Counted from the stretch's first letter, positions 29,247-38,983 are shown. The stretch is 64,000 nucleotides of DNA from an uncultured Colwellia sp. (GCA_913061475.1 CAJXUN010000003.1:94641-158640), one strand, 5' to 3'. Numbers and translations are program-made. Notes: a model not told the origin generated them from the letters alone.

Positions 29247-30272
29247 TCAAGCAGCTAAATACGGCAACACAACATCTTTTTGACAACTACTGTAATTTAG
29301 GAAATTTTCGGTACCGGGCAAAAAACCTATGGATTCAGCGATTTCAGGTGTGCTACGAGTGACAATGATTTTATCGTAAAGCCCACGTTCAATAACTTGT
29401 TCCAAAGCCGTAGCTAAAGCAAGTAAGGTTTTACCGCAGCCGGCTGGCCCAGTCAAAATGACTAAGTCAATGGTTGGATCAAGTAGAGCATCCATCGCCA
29501 TGCCTTGATAAATGTTCTTTGGGTGAATGCCCCAAGCCTGTTTTGCCATCAGGCGTTCACGGCTCAAATCAGTTATTGCTACGTTGTCATTATCCCAGCC
29601 AGTTACCTTAGCGGCAAAATGTTCGCCTTCATCAATCAAATATTCGTTCATGTAACGATTAGGCAAGACATCACGTTTAATATAATGCGTGGTATTACGG
29701 CCTTCCGTTTCACTTTCACACTTATCAACATGCTGCCAAAAATCACCTGAAAACTGATGATAGCCTTTGGTTAAAAATTTAATATCATCAATTAATTGAT
29801 CAGTGCGGTAGTCTTCAACATAAGCTAACCCTGCCCCTTTAGCTTTTAAACGCATGTTGATATCTTTAGTAACGAGCACAACTTTATTTTTAGGATTATT
29901 TGACTGTAAATAAATCGCACAGCTAATTATACGGTTATCATTTTCATTGAAAGATAATTTAACTTTGCTTTCTTCTAACGCGTAATCATTAAAAATAGAC
30001 AAACAGCCGCTGGGATGTAATTCATCATTTTGCGGTAATTTAACTCCCGCAAGCACTTGTTCAGGCGAGGCATCAACAAGAATATCTTCAAGCGCTCTGA
30101 TCGCCACTCGCGCATCACGACTAACATCTTTCTGGCGGTCTTTGATAGAGTCAAGTTCTTCTAATACCGTCATGGGTACGACGACATCATGTTCTTTAAA
30201 GGAGAGAAAAGCGAAAGGTTCGTGCAGTAAGATATTGGTATCTAAAACATAAATAATTTTTTCTGCTGTCAT
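29247..30272 (-). pseudogene. Host PIN-PhoH gene truncated by island insertion
   Basis: The start at 30272 (MTAEKIIYVLDTNILLHEPF) matches the family; the longer upstream frame is unlikely. About 322 residues are normal: PIN domain (residues 5-150) and the start of the PhoH ATPase with Walker A GPAGCGKT, ending in IAESIGFLPGTE. After that the frame runs 19 codons into island DNA (NFLNYSSCQK...) and stops at 29247. Walker B and the C-terminal third are missing, so ATPase activity should be lost while the PIN domain could still be made. The break is clean at 29306/29307. The remaining 3' part is expected at the other island end, outside the window. Confidence 0.88.
29281..29298 (+). repeat. Short repeat at the island border, right copy
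   Basis: TGACAACTACTGTAATTT lies 8 bp inside the island border and matches 22473-22489 with one mismatch and one gap. Its TTGACAACT core is also present in inverted orientation in the palindrome at 29207-29220. It is a candidate arm-type recombinase site. Confidence 0.4.
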
Positions 30273-30308
30273 ATGAAAGTCCCTTACCAAGTGAAGGCTC
30301 CACAGCAT

Positions 30309-30861
30309 GTTTGTTATAAACTGCTGCCAGAAACCACAAAAAGTTGTAACTCATCTAACCAAAAACAATTTAATTACCTATTCGTTCTTATCATTGTTTC
30401 ACAATCATAAAAACAGCTCGCGCTACTAGAATCATTGCTACTTTGACAGTTTACTTTAGAGTAAGCAAGTCGCTTTATTAAATATTATGACTACACTAAA
30501 ACACTTTTTTGACACTTTGATGACTATAGTAAACTAAGCGATTGCTATTAACATTTTATCCATAAGGTTCGGTTAAATTTTCAGTACTACAATCCTGAAT
30601 ATTTAACAAAATAAAAACATAAGCAACTGATAATTAAATCCCTTCAATATAACAAAAACAGTTTACTTTAACTTCAAGTTAACTTGCACAGAAGCAGTAA
30701 TCGCGATGAGTGATAAAACAAAATTCAATTTTATAAGTTTTAATCAAAAAAAGTGCCATTTTCCGGATTTATTTAATGATCACTTCTATGATTAACGATA
30801 CTATAGCGCCTTTTTTTTGACGTGTGTTTATTACGCGAATTATTGAGTTGGAGTTTTTTCT
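30309..30861. other. Intergenic region between truncated phoH and rapA
   Basis: 553 bp of AT-rich sequence between two divergent genes, without a credible open frame or RNA gene. It should contain the promoters for both. I see no strong repeat or operator. Confidence 0.6.
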
Positions 30862-33771
30862 ATGACATTTTACCCTGGACAACGCTGGATTAGTGATAGT
30901 GAGTCAGATCAAGGGCTAGGTACCGTTACCGCAGTCGAAGGTCGTTTTGTAACTATCGTGTTTACGGCAACTGGGGATGCAAGACAATACGCCATAGACA
31001 ATGCTCCACTCACCCGAGTTATATTTAATACTGGTGATAGTATTCCAAGCCATGAAGGCTGGTCACTTACTGTTGAGTCTTTCGAAGAAAGTGATAATTT
31101 ACTGACCTATTTTGGCGTTCGACAAGACACTGGCGAAGCCTGCTCGCTAAAAGAAATGATGATTGATCATTTCATAAAGTTCAATAAACCTCATGACCGC
31201 CTACTCAACGGTCAAATCGATCGGCTTGATTGGTTTCGCTTACGTAAAGATTGTTTACATCATCAATTTAGCCAGCAGCAATCTGAACTTATGGGCCTTA
31301 GCGGTGGTCGAGTCAGCTTAATTCCGCATCAATTATACATTGCCGAAGAAGTTGGCAGTCGTTTTGCACCAAGAGTTTTATTAGCCGATGAAGTTGGCTT
31401 AGGTAAAACCATCGAAGCTGGCCTGATTATTCATCAACAATTAGTCACAGGCCGTGCTAAACGCGTATTGATCATAGTCCCTGAGTCACTAATGCATCAA
31501 TGGTTGGTGGAAATGTTACGCCGCTTTAATTTGCAGTTTAGTATTTTTGATGAAAGTCGTTGTGAAGAAGTCGCAAATAACGGCGACGAAAATCCCTTTA
31601 GCACTGAACAATTAGTGCTGGTAAATCTTGGCTTTATTACCAAAAATCCACGCTGGTATGAAGCGATGATAGATGAAGAATGGGATCTGATGGTGGTTGA
31701 TGAGGCACACCACTTAAACTGGCAACAAGACAATGCTAGTATCGAATATCAATGTATAGAGCAGTTAGCGCAAACCATTCCTGGCGTATTGCTACTGACC
31801 GCAACACCTGATCAGCTAGGCCATGAAAGCCACTTTGCTCGTTTACGTTTACTCGATCCTGACCGCTTCTTCGATTATCAAAAATTCACCGAAGAAGAAC
31901 TGCACTATACCGAAGTGGCAGACGCCGCCAATACCTTGATCACCCGAGAACCGCTAGCGAGTGAGCAAATATCTACATTAACGACCTTGTTACACGAAGC
32001 TGATGTCAGCGCACATATCGCGGCAATTAATCATGCTGAAGAAAGTATTCAAGACAGTGCTCGCCAGCATATTCTTGACCAGCTATTAGATCGTCATGGC
32101 ACTGGCCGTATTTTGTTTCGCAATAGCCGTAACACCATTAAAGGCTTTCCTGGTCGCGAATTACATGCAGCACCACTTGCTATGCCTGAAGCTTATCAAA
32201 ACTCGATTAATGAACTGTTGTTGTCGGGTACAGCTGAAGATCTCAAATCGCAAACCCAAGCAAAGTTTATCTTTACGCCTGAAACACTGTTTAGCTTAGA
32301 CAGCCATGAAAGCTGGTATGACATTGATCCTCGTGTCGATTATTTAATCGAACTTTTACAATCATTGAAAAAAGAAAAAGTGTTGGTTATTTGTGCCCAC
32401 GCACAAACCGCTGTCGACTTAGAAACAGCATTACGCGTTAAAGAAGGCATGCGCGCAGCAGTATTTCATGAAGGATTAAGTATTTTTGAACGTGATCGCG
32501 CTGCTGCCTACTTTGCTCAAGATGAAGATAGCGCACAAGTACTATTATGTTCCGAAATCGGCAGTGAGGGGCGTAATTTCCAGTTTGCACATCATTTAGT
32601 ATTGTTTGATTTACCTCGTAACCCTGACTTACTTGAACAACGTATTGGTCGTTTAGATCGTATTGGTCAAACAGAAACCATTCGTATCCATGTACCTTAC
32701 TTTGAAGATTCAGCGCAAAGCTTATTATTTAAGTGGTATAAAAAATCATTAAACGCCTTTGAACATACCTGTATTACTGGCCATTCGGTTTACCAAGCTT
32801 TTGGCGAAAGCTTATTTGATCTTGCGCTTAGCGCAAGCTGGGACTCTAACGAAGCGCAGTTATTAATCGAGCAAAGTCATGAAAAACACCTGACGATCAA
32901 ACAAGACTTAGAATCGGGTCGTGATAAATTACTTGAATTACATTCTTCAGGCCAAGGTAAAGCACATGCTTTAGTGGAGAAAATAGAAAAACTCGATCAA
33001 CAAATTCATTTGCCACAATTTATGTTCCAATTATTAGATGTTTTTGGTATCCAACAAGATGATAAAGCTGATAACGCTATCGCCTTGCAGCCTTCTGAAC
33101 ATATGTTATGTACCAACTTCCCGTGCTTACCTGAAGACGGCACTACCATTACTTTTAATCGCCATACCGCTTTGGCGGTTGAAAATTACCAGCTGATCAC
33201 TTGGGATCATCCGATGGTGCGCGGTGCCATGGATTTAGTACTTAGTGATGAAATAGGTAATTCCAGTATTGGTCTGTTAAAAAATCCAGCCTTGCCAGCC
33301 GGCACTTTTTTCTTAGAATGTATATTTACTTTGGAAGCTATTGCCCCAAGTAACTTACAACTAGGACGTTATTTACCTACCACACCCATTCGTATACTAG
33401 TCGACAAAAATGGGAATGACCTTGCCGATAAAGTCAGTGAAGCAGTATTAGATCAGCAATTATCACCGGTAAAAAAACAAGTTGCCCTGCAATTAGTTAA
33501 AGCGCTGAAAAGCCAAGTGTCGCCGCTAGTTACCAAAGCAGAAGCTCACGCAGAACAACAAATTAAGACTATACAAGAAAAAGCATTAGCAGGAATGCAA
33601 ACAGCAATGGATGAAGAGCACCAGCGTTTAACGGCACTTAAAGCCATTAACCCGAGTGTTCGTCAACAAGAAATTGACTTCATTCTAATGCAAAAAAATG
33701 CGTTAGCTGAATATATTGAAAAAGCGCTGATTAAGTTTGAAGCCGTACGTTTGATTGTGGTGAGTAATTAA
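30862..33771 (+). CDS. rapA: RNA polymerase-associated Swi2/Snf2 ATPase RapA
   Basis: The 969-residue protein has the RapA domain order: N-terminal tandem Tudor-like domains (YPGQRWISDSESDQGLGTV), SNF2 ATPase with Walker A ADEVGLGKTIEAG (about residue 177) and DEAH box VVDEAHHLNW, helicase C-terminal domain with GSEGRNFQFAHHLVLFDLP and QRIGRLDRIGQ, then the RapA C-terminal domain. Length matches E. coli RapA (968 aa). It binds RNA polymerase and recycles it from stalled or post-termination complexes. It is a stand-alone core gene and ends before a terminator. Confidence 0.97.
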   Translation: MTFYPGQRWISDSESDQGLGTVTAVEGRFVTIVFTATGDARQYAIDNAPLTRVIFNTGDSIPSHEGWSLTVESFEESDNLLTYFGVRQDTGEACSLKEMMIDHFIKFNKPHDRLLNGQIDRLDWFRLRKDCLHHQFSQQQSELMGLSGGRVSLIPHQLYIAEEVGSRFAPRVLLADEVGLGKTIEAGLIIHQQLVTGRAKRVLIIVPESLMHQWLVEMLRRFNLQFSIFDESRCEEVANNGDENPFSTEQLVLVNLGFITKNPRWYEAMIDEEWDLMVVDEAHHLNWQQDNASIEYQCIEQLAQTIPGVLLLTATPDQLGHESHFARLRLLDPDRFFDYQKFTEEELHYTEVADAANTLITREPLASEQISTLTTLLHEADVSAHIAAINHAEESIQDSARQHILDQLLDRHGTGRILFRNSRNTIKGFPGRELHAAPLAMPEAYQNSINELLLSGTAEDLKSQTQAKFIFTPETLFSLDSHESWYDIDPRVDYLIELLQSLKKEKVLVICAHAQTAVDLETALRVKEGMRAAVFHEGLSIFERDRAAAYFAQDEDSAQVLLCSEIGSEGRNFQFAHHLVLFDLPRNPDLLEQRIGRLDRIGQTETIRIHVPYFEDSAQSLLFKWYKKSLNAFEHTCITGHSVYQAFGESLFDLALSASWDSNEAQLLIEQSHEKHLTIKQDLESGRDKLLELHSSGQGKAHALVEKIEKLDQQIHLPQFMFQLLDVFGIQQDDKADNAIALQPSEHMLCTNFPCLPEDGTTITFNRHTALAVENYQLITWDHPMVRGAMDLVLSDEIGNSSIGLLKNPALPAGTFFLECIFTLEAIAPSNLQLGRYLPTTPIRILVDKNGNDLADKVSEAVLDQQLSPVKKQVALQLVKALKSQVSPLVTKAEAHAEQQIKTIQEKALAGMQTAMDEEHQRLTALKAINPSVRQQEIDFILMQKNALAEYIEKALIKFEAVRLIVVSN

Positions 33772-33788
33772 CGCTAAAAACTCATGAT

Positions 33789-33828
33789 AAAGCCCGATGC
33801 CTTAGTATTTAGCTAACCACCGGGCTTT
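33789..33828 (+). terminator. Terminator after rapA
   Basis: Arms AAAGCCCG and CGGGCTTT enclose a 24-base loop and are followed by TATT. It lies 18 bp after the rapA stop. Confidence 0.75.
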
Positions 33829-33974
33829 TATTACTCTATTATTTTCTACTAATAGCGACTCAACGATAGCAGCTAAATGGCCATGAAACGGTTTATGTCT
33901 TTAAGCTAAATTACATTAAAAATTTAGTCTGCTGTTTAGCAATATGATGCAACAATTTTTTGAGGAAAATTTAC

Positions 33975-34658
33975 ATGAGTGCTAACCCTGACTTTATTTA
34001 TCAGCCTCCCATGAGCCCTTACCTTGATATTGTTTATCAAGACGACGACATCGTGGTATTGAATAAACCAAGCGGCTTACTAACCGTACCTGGCCGTTTA
34101 CCAGAGCACCAAGATTGCTTACAAAATCGAGTACTAAAAGTGCTACCAACGGCAACCGTTGTGCATCGGTTAGACATGGCAACATCGGGAATTATTCTCA
34201 TGGCCCTTAATAAACCCGCCCATGTTGCCATAAGTCGACAATTTGAAAAAAGGTTAACACAAAAGAGCTACATTGCTCGTGTTTTTGGCCGAGTTGAACA
34301 ATCGACAGGTTCTGTTAAAGAACCACTGATTTGTGATTGGCCCAACAGGCCGAAACAAAAAGTAGACTATGAGCATGGTAAAACGGCACTAACCCATTAT
34401 AAAGTATTAAGTTATCGAGAAAACAATGATGCTCAAACCACGACATTATTAGAACTAACTCCAGTGACTGGGCGCTCTCATCAATTACGAGTGCATATGT
34501 TAGCTATAGGTCACCCAATATTAGGTGATCGCCTTTATGCTCATGATCAAGCTCTTACCATCAGCAATCGTTTGCAATTACATGCAAAAATGCTACAAAT
34601 CAGCCACCCAGTTTCGGCACAAACATTAACATTTTCCAAAGCATGTCCTTTTGACTAG
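33975..34658 (+). CDS. rluA: Dual-specificity 23S rRNA/tRNA pseudouridine synthase RluA
   Basis: The start at 33975 follows TGAGGA with correct spacing and gives 227 residues, close to E. coli RluA (219 aa). The catalytic motif is HRLDMATSGIILMA (Asp about residue 67), and the GRSHQLRVHMLAIGHPILGDRLY block is conserved. There is no S4 domain, as expected for RluA, which modifies U746 of 23S rRNA and U32 of several tRNAs. In E. coli rluA is also the neighbour of rapA, which supports the assignment. Confidence 0.93.
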   Translation: MSANPDFIYQPPMSPYLDIVYQDDDIVVLNKPSGLLTVPGRLPEHQDCLQNRVLKVLPTATVVHRLDMATSGIILMALNKPAHVAISRQFEKRLTQKSYIARVFGRVEQSTGSVKEPLICDWPNRPKQKVDYEHGKTALTHYKVLSYRENNDAQTTTLLELTPVTGRSHQLRVHMLAIGHPILGDRLYAHDQALTISNRLQLHAKMLQISHPVSAQTLTFSKACPFD

Positions 34659-34791
34659 GTTCTCTTAAACGTTCGTTTATCCGTCGGTTCATCGGACTAA
34701 AGAAATGGCTGATATTGTCGATAATAGGGGTTATATCATTCGCCTAGTTTGTTTTATTAATAAGTCACCTATTTTAGGAACCTTACTTTTT

Positions 34792-35754
34792 ATGCGCTTG
34801 AACATACAACCACAATTACTCTTTATCACATTAATAGCTTTGTGCTTATTTTTTAATAGTTCAACATCACTGGCCATTGCAGCTGAGCAAGATACTCAAA
34901 GCGCTACAGAAGCCTCTAAAAGCAGTAAAGCCAAAGACAATACTGATACTCCTGCACCGACAAAGCCAGCTGAAGGTACTCATCAACATAAAGTCATTAT
35001 CAACGCGCCTATTGATGCCTTTGAACAGCAGCAAAAAGACATAGAACACTATTTATCCAAAGAAACCATAACCCCCCTTCTTGTCGGCAGTGATAAATAC
35101 CTCATCGCTACCAACGAAAATACAACAGCGGTCAATAAAGGTGTCATGGTGCTGATTCCTGATTGGCAACAGAGCATAGCGACACCCAACGCACTGAATC
35201 AGTTACGGCAAAATATGCCAGAATATGGCTGGACGACAATTACCTTACATCCTCCGCATAAACCTAATAACTACCCATCGCAAGCATTGGTAGAGAGTGA
35301 ACGTATTACTGAAAACGCTGAAAGCTTAGATAACTACGGTAAAACATTTGCTGATATTTTGTTAGTGGTTTTAGAAAAAGCCAAAAATTATCCCGGAGGA
35401 ATAATCGTGGTAGCAGAAGGAAGTCATGCCGCATTTATACTTGATATCTATCAGAAAAAACTGGTTAATGAGCCAAGTGCTTTTGTTATGCTCAGTGCCT
35501 ATATGCCAACACCAACAGCGAGTAATCAAATCGCCCAACAACTTGCCATGACAGACTACCCGGTACTCGATTTATATTTACAGCGAGATAACCGCTTAGT
35601 GCTTGCAAATGCAAAGCTCAGAAAAGATTTTGCCAATAGAGAAATGAAGGTTTATTACCGACAAAAGCAATTAAATAACCGAGCGACGGGTTATTACCCT
35701 AACAACACATTGGCAAGAGAAATCATAAGTTGGCTTAGTTCTGTTGGTTGGTAA
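34792..35754 (+). CDS. DUF3530 family protein, alpha/beta-hydrolase-like, exported
   Basis: The start at 34792 is chosen because it opens a clear signal peptide (LLFITLIALCLFFNSSTSLA); the longer frame from 34705 lacks a ribosome site. The mature part begins with a Ser/Ala/Lys/Thr-rich linker and then an alpha/beta-hydrolase-like fold (GVMVLIPDWQQS, WTTITLHPP, GGIIVVAEGSHAAFIL). The nucleophile position reads G-S-H, not the strict GxSxG elbow. It is known as DUF3530; I know of no confirmed activity. About 320 residues, periplasmic. No operon partners. Confidence 0.72.
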   Translation: MRLNIQPQLLFITLIALCLFFNSSTSLAIAAEQDTQSATEASKSSKAKDNTDTPAPTKPAEGTHQHKVIINAPIDAFEQQQKDIEHYLSKETITPLLVGSDKYLIATNENTTAVNKGVMVLIPDWQQSIATPNALNQLRQNMPEYGWTTITLHPPHKPNNYPSQALVESERITENAESLDNYGKTFADILLVVLEKAKNYPGGIIVVAEGSHAAFILDIYQKKLVNEPSAFVMLSAYMPTPTASNQIAQQLAMTDYPVLDLYLQRDNRLVLANAKLRKDFANREMKVYYRQKQLNNRATGYYPNNTLAREIISWLSSVGW

Positions 35755-35975
35755 TCTCGAATGATAACTTTACCTTCAATGCCAACCTTATGCGCCAGAG
35801 TTGGCAAAGCATCAGATTCATAATGAGATGCGACAATTCCCATTAACTCGCTCCGTTGATTAACAAAGCCAAAATGAATTGTTCATCAAGATAATGGCTA
35901 TAGCAGCATCTGTGACCCTTACTTTAAACTTATGTATAGAAGAAAGTATAACACTGAAGCGACTATCCACAGCCC

Positions 35976-36356
35976 TTAGTACTTAGCAACAAATTTAGCC
36001 CAAGACAATAGTATTTCTCGAAAGTCTTCCTGGCCACAAGATGATGAATCCTGCTGGTCAAAATCAATATTTTCTTCCACCAATGCATCCGGTAATACCT
36101 CTATGCCATCAATGCTGGCATTGGTTTGGACAGTTACATCGCCGCGATTAAAAACCACACTGTATTCGCTGCCTATTATTGTAATTTCCGATTGCTTTTC
36201 TTGTTCTATTTCTACCATTGCAGATAATAATTGCTCAAGTTTCACAACATCTGTACCCACCTCAACCTCTAACCATGGACCGATAACCTCGTGGTCGAGC
36301 GAAAACTTGGCCATTGCAGCCCCTGTTATCGGATCATCTATAAATTGATATTCCAT
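35976..36356 (-). CDS. yacL: YacL (UPF0231) family protein
   Basis: The 126-residue protein aligns along its length with E. coli YacL (120 aa): MEYQFIDDPITGAAMAKFSLDHEVIGPW at the start, EYSVVFNRGDVTVQTN in the middle and SCGQEDFREILLSWAKFV at the end. It is a small soluble acidic protein of unknown function. In enterobacteria yacL lies next to acnB, as it nearly does here (two genes intervene), which supports the call. Confidence 0.88.
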   Translation of the reverse strand: MEYQFIDDPITGAAMAKFSLDHEVIGPWLEVEVGTDVVKLEQLLSAMVEIEQEKQSEITIIGSEYSVVFNRGDVTVQTNASIDGIEVLPDALVEENIDFDQQDSSSCGQEDFREILLSWAKFVAKY

Positions 36357-36907
36357 ATATACCTCTAATTGAAAACTTTGGAAAGCCCGACTTTAGGGCG
36401 GAAAAATTTTAGTGAAAAGTAAGTAACCTTCTCGATTACCAGTTGTAACAATGTAATTTTACCGGCTTAGCAATAATTATTCATGCATCACCATAAGTTA
36501 ACTATCAGTGTTTTAATCAATAGCAGAAAGTTAGTCTAAAACACTAGCCGCTTCTACGATGCATTAATCGCATAATGGTTTTAAATAATAAGTTGCTTAA
36601 ATTGTTGTCAGCACAAAAAGCAAGCCTATTTCCCATATCAAAAAAGAAAACGTCAAGACTCCTCATTTAAAAAAACAAACAAATTATATTAATAAAAATC
36701 ACTACAAACAAAAAAATCGACTATATTAACCAAATAGATTTAATTAGTTTATATTATCTAATTGTAGCAAACCCATGGCGTTTAACACGAGATTACTCGG
36801 TTAATTAGCTAATATGAATTATTGATAAATGGATTTTCCTAATAAAGTGTTTAAAGGACCTAACTAAACTTTAAGCTCACTAAAATATCGCTCTATAGTC
36901 GATAAGG
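36357..36907. other. AT-rich intergenic region
   Basis: 551 bp between yacL and the solute-binding protein gene, strongly AT-rich with runs of A. No open frame, RNA gene or strong repeat is visible; it must contain the two divergent promoters. Confidence 0.55.
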
Positions 36908-37729
36908 ATGCAATTTATCACAAATAATGCCACGCACCATTTTTTTAAAAAAATCACCTTAAAGCAACCGATGTATCTAACAATTAGTTTTGTTGTTGCT
37001 TGCTCAATTAGTTTATTTTTCATTTCGTTGAAAGCAACGGCTCAAGCACAAAAAACAATACTTGTCGCCATGCATATTGAACCGCCATTTTCGGAAATCA
37101 TTAATGGTGAGTTTGTCGGTGAAAACATAGATCTAGCTAATGCGCTTGCCAATCAAGCCGGCTATAACGCAAGGTTTGTCTACTGTCCTATCGCACGCTG
37201 CTTTTCACTTATTCAAAGTGGTCAAGCCGATATGTTCGTAGCGGTACGAAAAACGGAACTAAGAAAACAATTTCTCACTTATATTGAGCCGCCAATTAAA
37301 ATACAAAAATTACCATTACGCTTCTATATTCGTACTGAGAATAAAATCACTTTGAATAGCTATAAAGATTTACGGCCACTAACAGTAGGGGTTTTAAGAG
37401 GGGCGTCATATTTCGATAAATTTGATCATGATACCCAAATAAAAAAAATCCCCTTAACTAATCATCAGCAACTCATTGATATGCTTTTAAAAGGGCGCAT
37501 TGATACATTTTTAGAACGTGAAGAATCCATAATGCCGTTGGTTGACCAAAATGTTTATGCTACGCGCATAAAATTGGCCAAATTCTCTTATGATAAAAGT
37601 GTCGGATCTTACATTGCGATATCAAAAAATTCTAATTTGGAACATGAAAAAGAACATTTTTCCAATGCTTTTCAAACCCTATCTAACAGCGGTGAGTTAA
37701 TGGAAATTTTAAATAAAACCAGAAGATAG
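36908..37729 (+). CDS. Periplasmic solute-binding protein, family 3 (SBP_bac_3)
   Basis: The 273-residue protein has a long basic leader, a signal peptide core (ISFVVACSISLFFISLKATAQA) and then a periplasmic binding fold: ILVAMHIEPPFSEIINGEFVGENIDLANALANQAG, a cysteine pair (YCPIARC), QADMFVAVRKTELR and the second lobe starting PLTVGVLRGASYFDKF. No transporter permease or ATPase gene is nearby, so it may be an orphan binding protein, like many in Alteromonadales, or a sensor component. The ligand cannot be inferred. AAGG lies too close to the first ATG, so the true start is uncertain. Confidence 0.8.
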   Translation: MQFITNNATHHFFKKITLKQPMYLTISFVVACSISLFFISLKATAQAQKTILVAMHIEPPFSEIINGEFVGENIDLANALANQAGYNARFVYCPIARCFSLIQSGQADMFVAVRKTELRKQFLTYIEPPIKIQKLPLRFYIRTENKITLNSYKDLRPLTVGVLRGASYFDKFDHDTQIKKIPLTNHQQLIDMLLKGRIDTFLEREESIMPLVDQNVYATRIKLAKFSYDKSVGSYIAISKNSNLEHEKEHFSNAFQTLSNSGELMEILNKTRR

Positions 37730-37805
37730 ACTAAACTGCGATTGAACTAACCTTACTCTATAACGTCTATAAATTATCCTTTCATTACCTTATATTCATA
37801 TTACT

Positions 37806-38591
37806 GTGCAAAATGGAACTTACACTGCTGTCATATCTTCTCTGGCTATTCACAGCCTAATACTATTCATTATCCTAGTAACAGCGAAAAATCAGCAATT
37901 ATCGGTTCCAGAAATTGAAAAAACAGCAATAAAAAGTTTTCTATATTATGCTCCTAAAAACACACCACAAGTGCTCATTAGCACAACAGAAAATTCACAA
38001 GCTGAAAAAGAAAACGATCCTATCATCGCTGAGCCATCCTTAAGCCCAAAAGATAATGAAGCAGTAGCATCTAAGGGTGTTCAAGCTGCCGAAGATATGC
38101 CTGAAAAAATTGAAAAAACACTTTCCGATAAAGATGGCAGTGTGGTCACTACAGCAATTGATTTACCCAAAGCTACAGCAACCATGCCACAGCCATCACC
38201 TGAGCCAGCTCCAACAAAAAGAAAGCTAGATAGTTTCACACAATTACAAAGACTTAGAAATAAGCTTAACCAAAACTCATCCACAAGTACCCATAACCCT
38301 AATCAAAACTATCAACCGGCATCCATATTTAACAACAACATAAAGTCAGTACCCCACTCATCCCCGGTAAAAGATGAAGAACAAGAGCGCGCTAAGAATA
38401 CAAAAGATATGGGCGCTGGCATCGCTATCACCAAGCTTGATGACGGCACATGCTCGGTGACCCAAGATATGACTGCATACGGTTTAAGTGAGGGGTCTTC
38501 TACACAGTACTTTAGCTGTGGCGAATCTAAATTTGATAAAAGCTTTCGCGAACATATGAAAAAAGTAAAAGCTAAACTTGGCAAAGAGTAA
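37806..38591 (+). CDS. TonB/TolA-like inner-membrane anchored protein, function unknown
   Basis: The 261-residue protein probably uses the GTG at 37806. One N-terminal transmembrane helix (YTAVISSLAIHSLILFIILVTA) resembles a TonB anchor with its His-Ser. About 130 residues of Pro/Ser/Glu/Lys-rich linker follow (PQPSPEPAPTKRK), then a short C-terminal region with two cysteines (DGTCSVTQDM, YFSCGESKFDKSFREHM) that could form a disulfide. It lacks the TonB YPxxA motif, so TonB activity is doubtful. I do not recognise the family. It lies 76 bp behind the solute-binding protein gene and could share a transcript with it. Confidence 0.65.
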   Translation: MQNGTYTAVISSLAIHSLILFIILVTAKNQQLSVPEIEKTAIKSFLYYAPKNTPQVLISTTENSQAEKENDPIIAEPSLSPKDNEAVASKGVQAAEDMPEKIEKTLSDKDGSVVTTAIDLPKATATMPQPSPEPAPTKRKLDSFTQLQRLRNKLNQNSSTSTHNPNQNYQPASIFNNNIKSVPHSSPVKDEEQERAKNTKDMGAGIAITKLDDGTCSVTQDMTAYGLSEGSSTQYFSCGESKFDKSFREHMKKVKAKLGKE

Positions 38592-38983
38592 AAGCGAAGC
38601 GATGAGTTGTATATTTTAAATTTAGCAGCAAATTTGGTTTCTTTCCTATGCCTTCAGCCACTCGCTTAGTCAATAAATCATGTAATACATTTAATCCCCG
38701 TGCAGATCCTACCGCTACATAATTAACCTGAACTAGAATAAACACTATGTTTATACTTAAGTTGAATATGCTAAATAAGCGACTTAAGCATATAATCGAC
38801 TATTGTTAAGTCATGGCAATATAACCAACATAACTATAGCTTCTGTTGGCTATATCCACGGTGAATAGTGTTTATTTTATCAAATGATTCATAGTCGCTA
38901 AAAAATCAGGTAAAATAACGTCAAAATTTGTCCCAGCTAATGATCATGTTATTAGCATCTTATAGCTAGAGAGAGAATATCAA
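38592..38983. other. Upstream region of acnB with an inverted repeat
   Basis: 392 bp without a gene. It contains an imperfect hairpin, ATATAACCAACA (38819-38830) with TGTTGGCTATAT (38844-38855), 11 of 12 positions pairing, about 130 bp ahead of acnB. It could be an operator or 5' leader structure; nothing else stands out. Confidence 0.45.

Noticed and set aside
35694..35843. A 49-codon minus-strand frame (begins MGIVASHYESDALP) in the gap after the DUF3530 gene
   Set aside because: It overlaps the 3' end of the DUF3530 gene, has no ribosome site and matches no family I know; its coding look is probably chance.
38819..38855. Inverted repeat ahead of acnB as a PdhR site
   Set aside because: The arms (CCAACA/TGTTGG) are 13 bases apart and do not fit ATTGGT-N3-ACCAAT.
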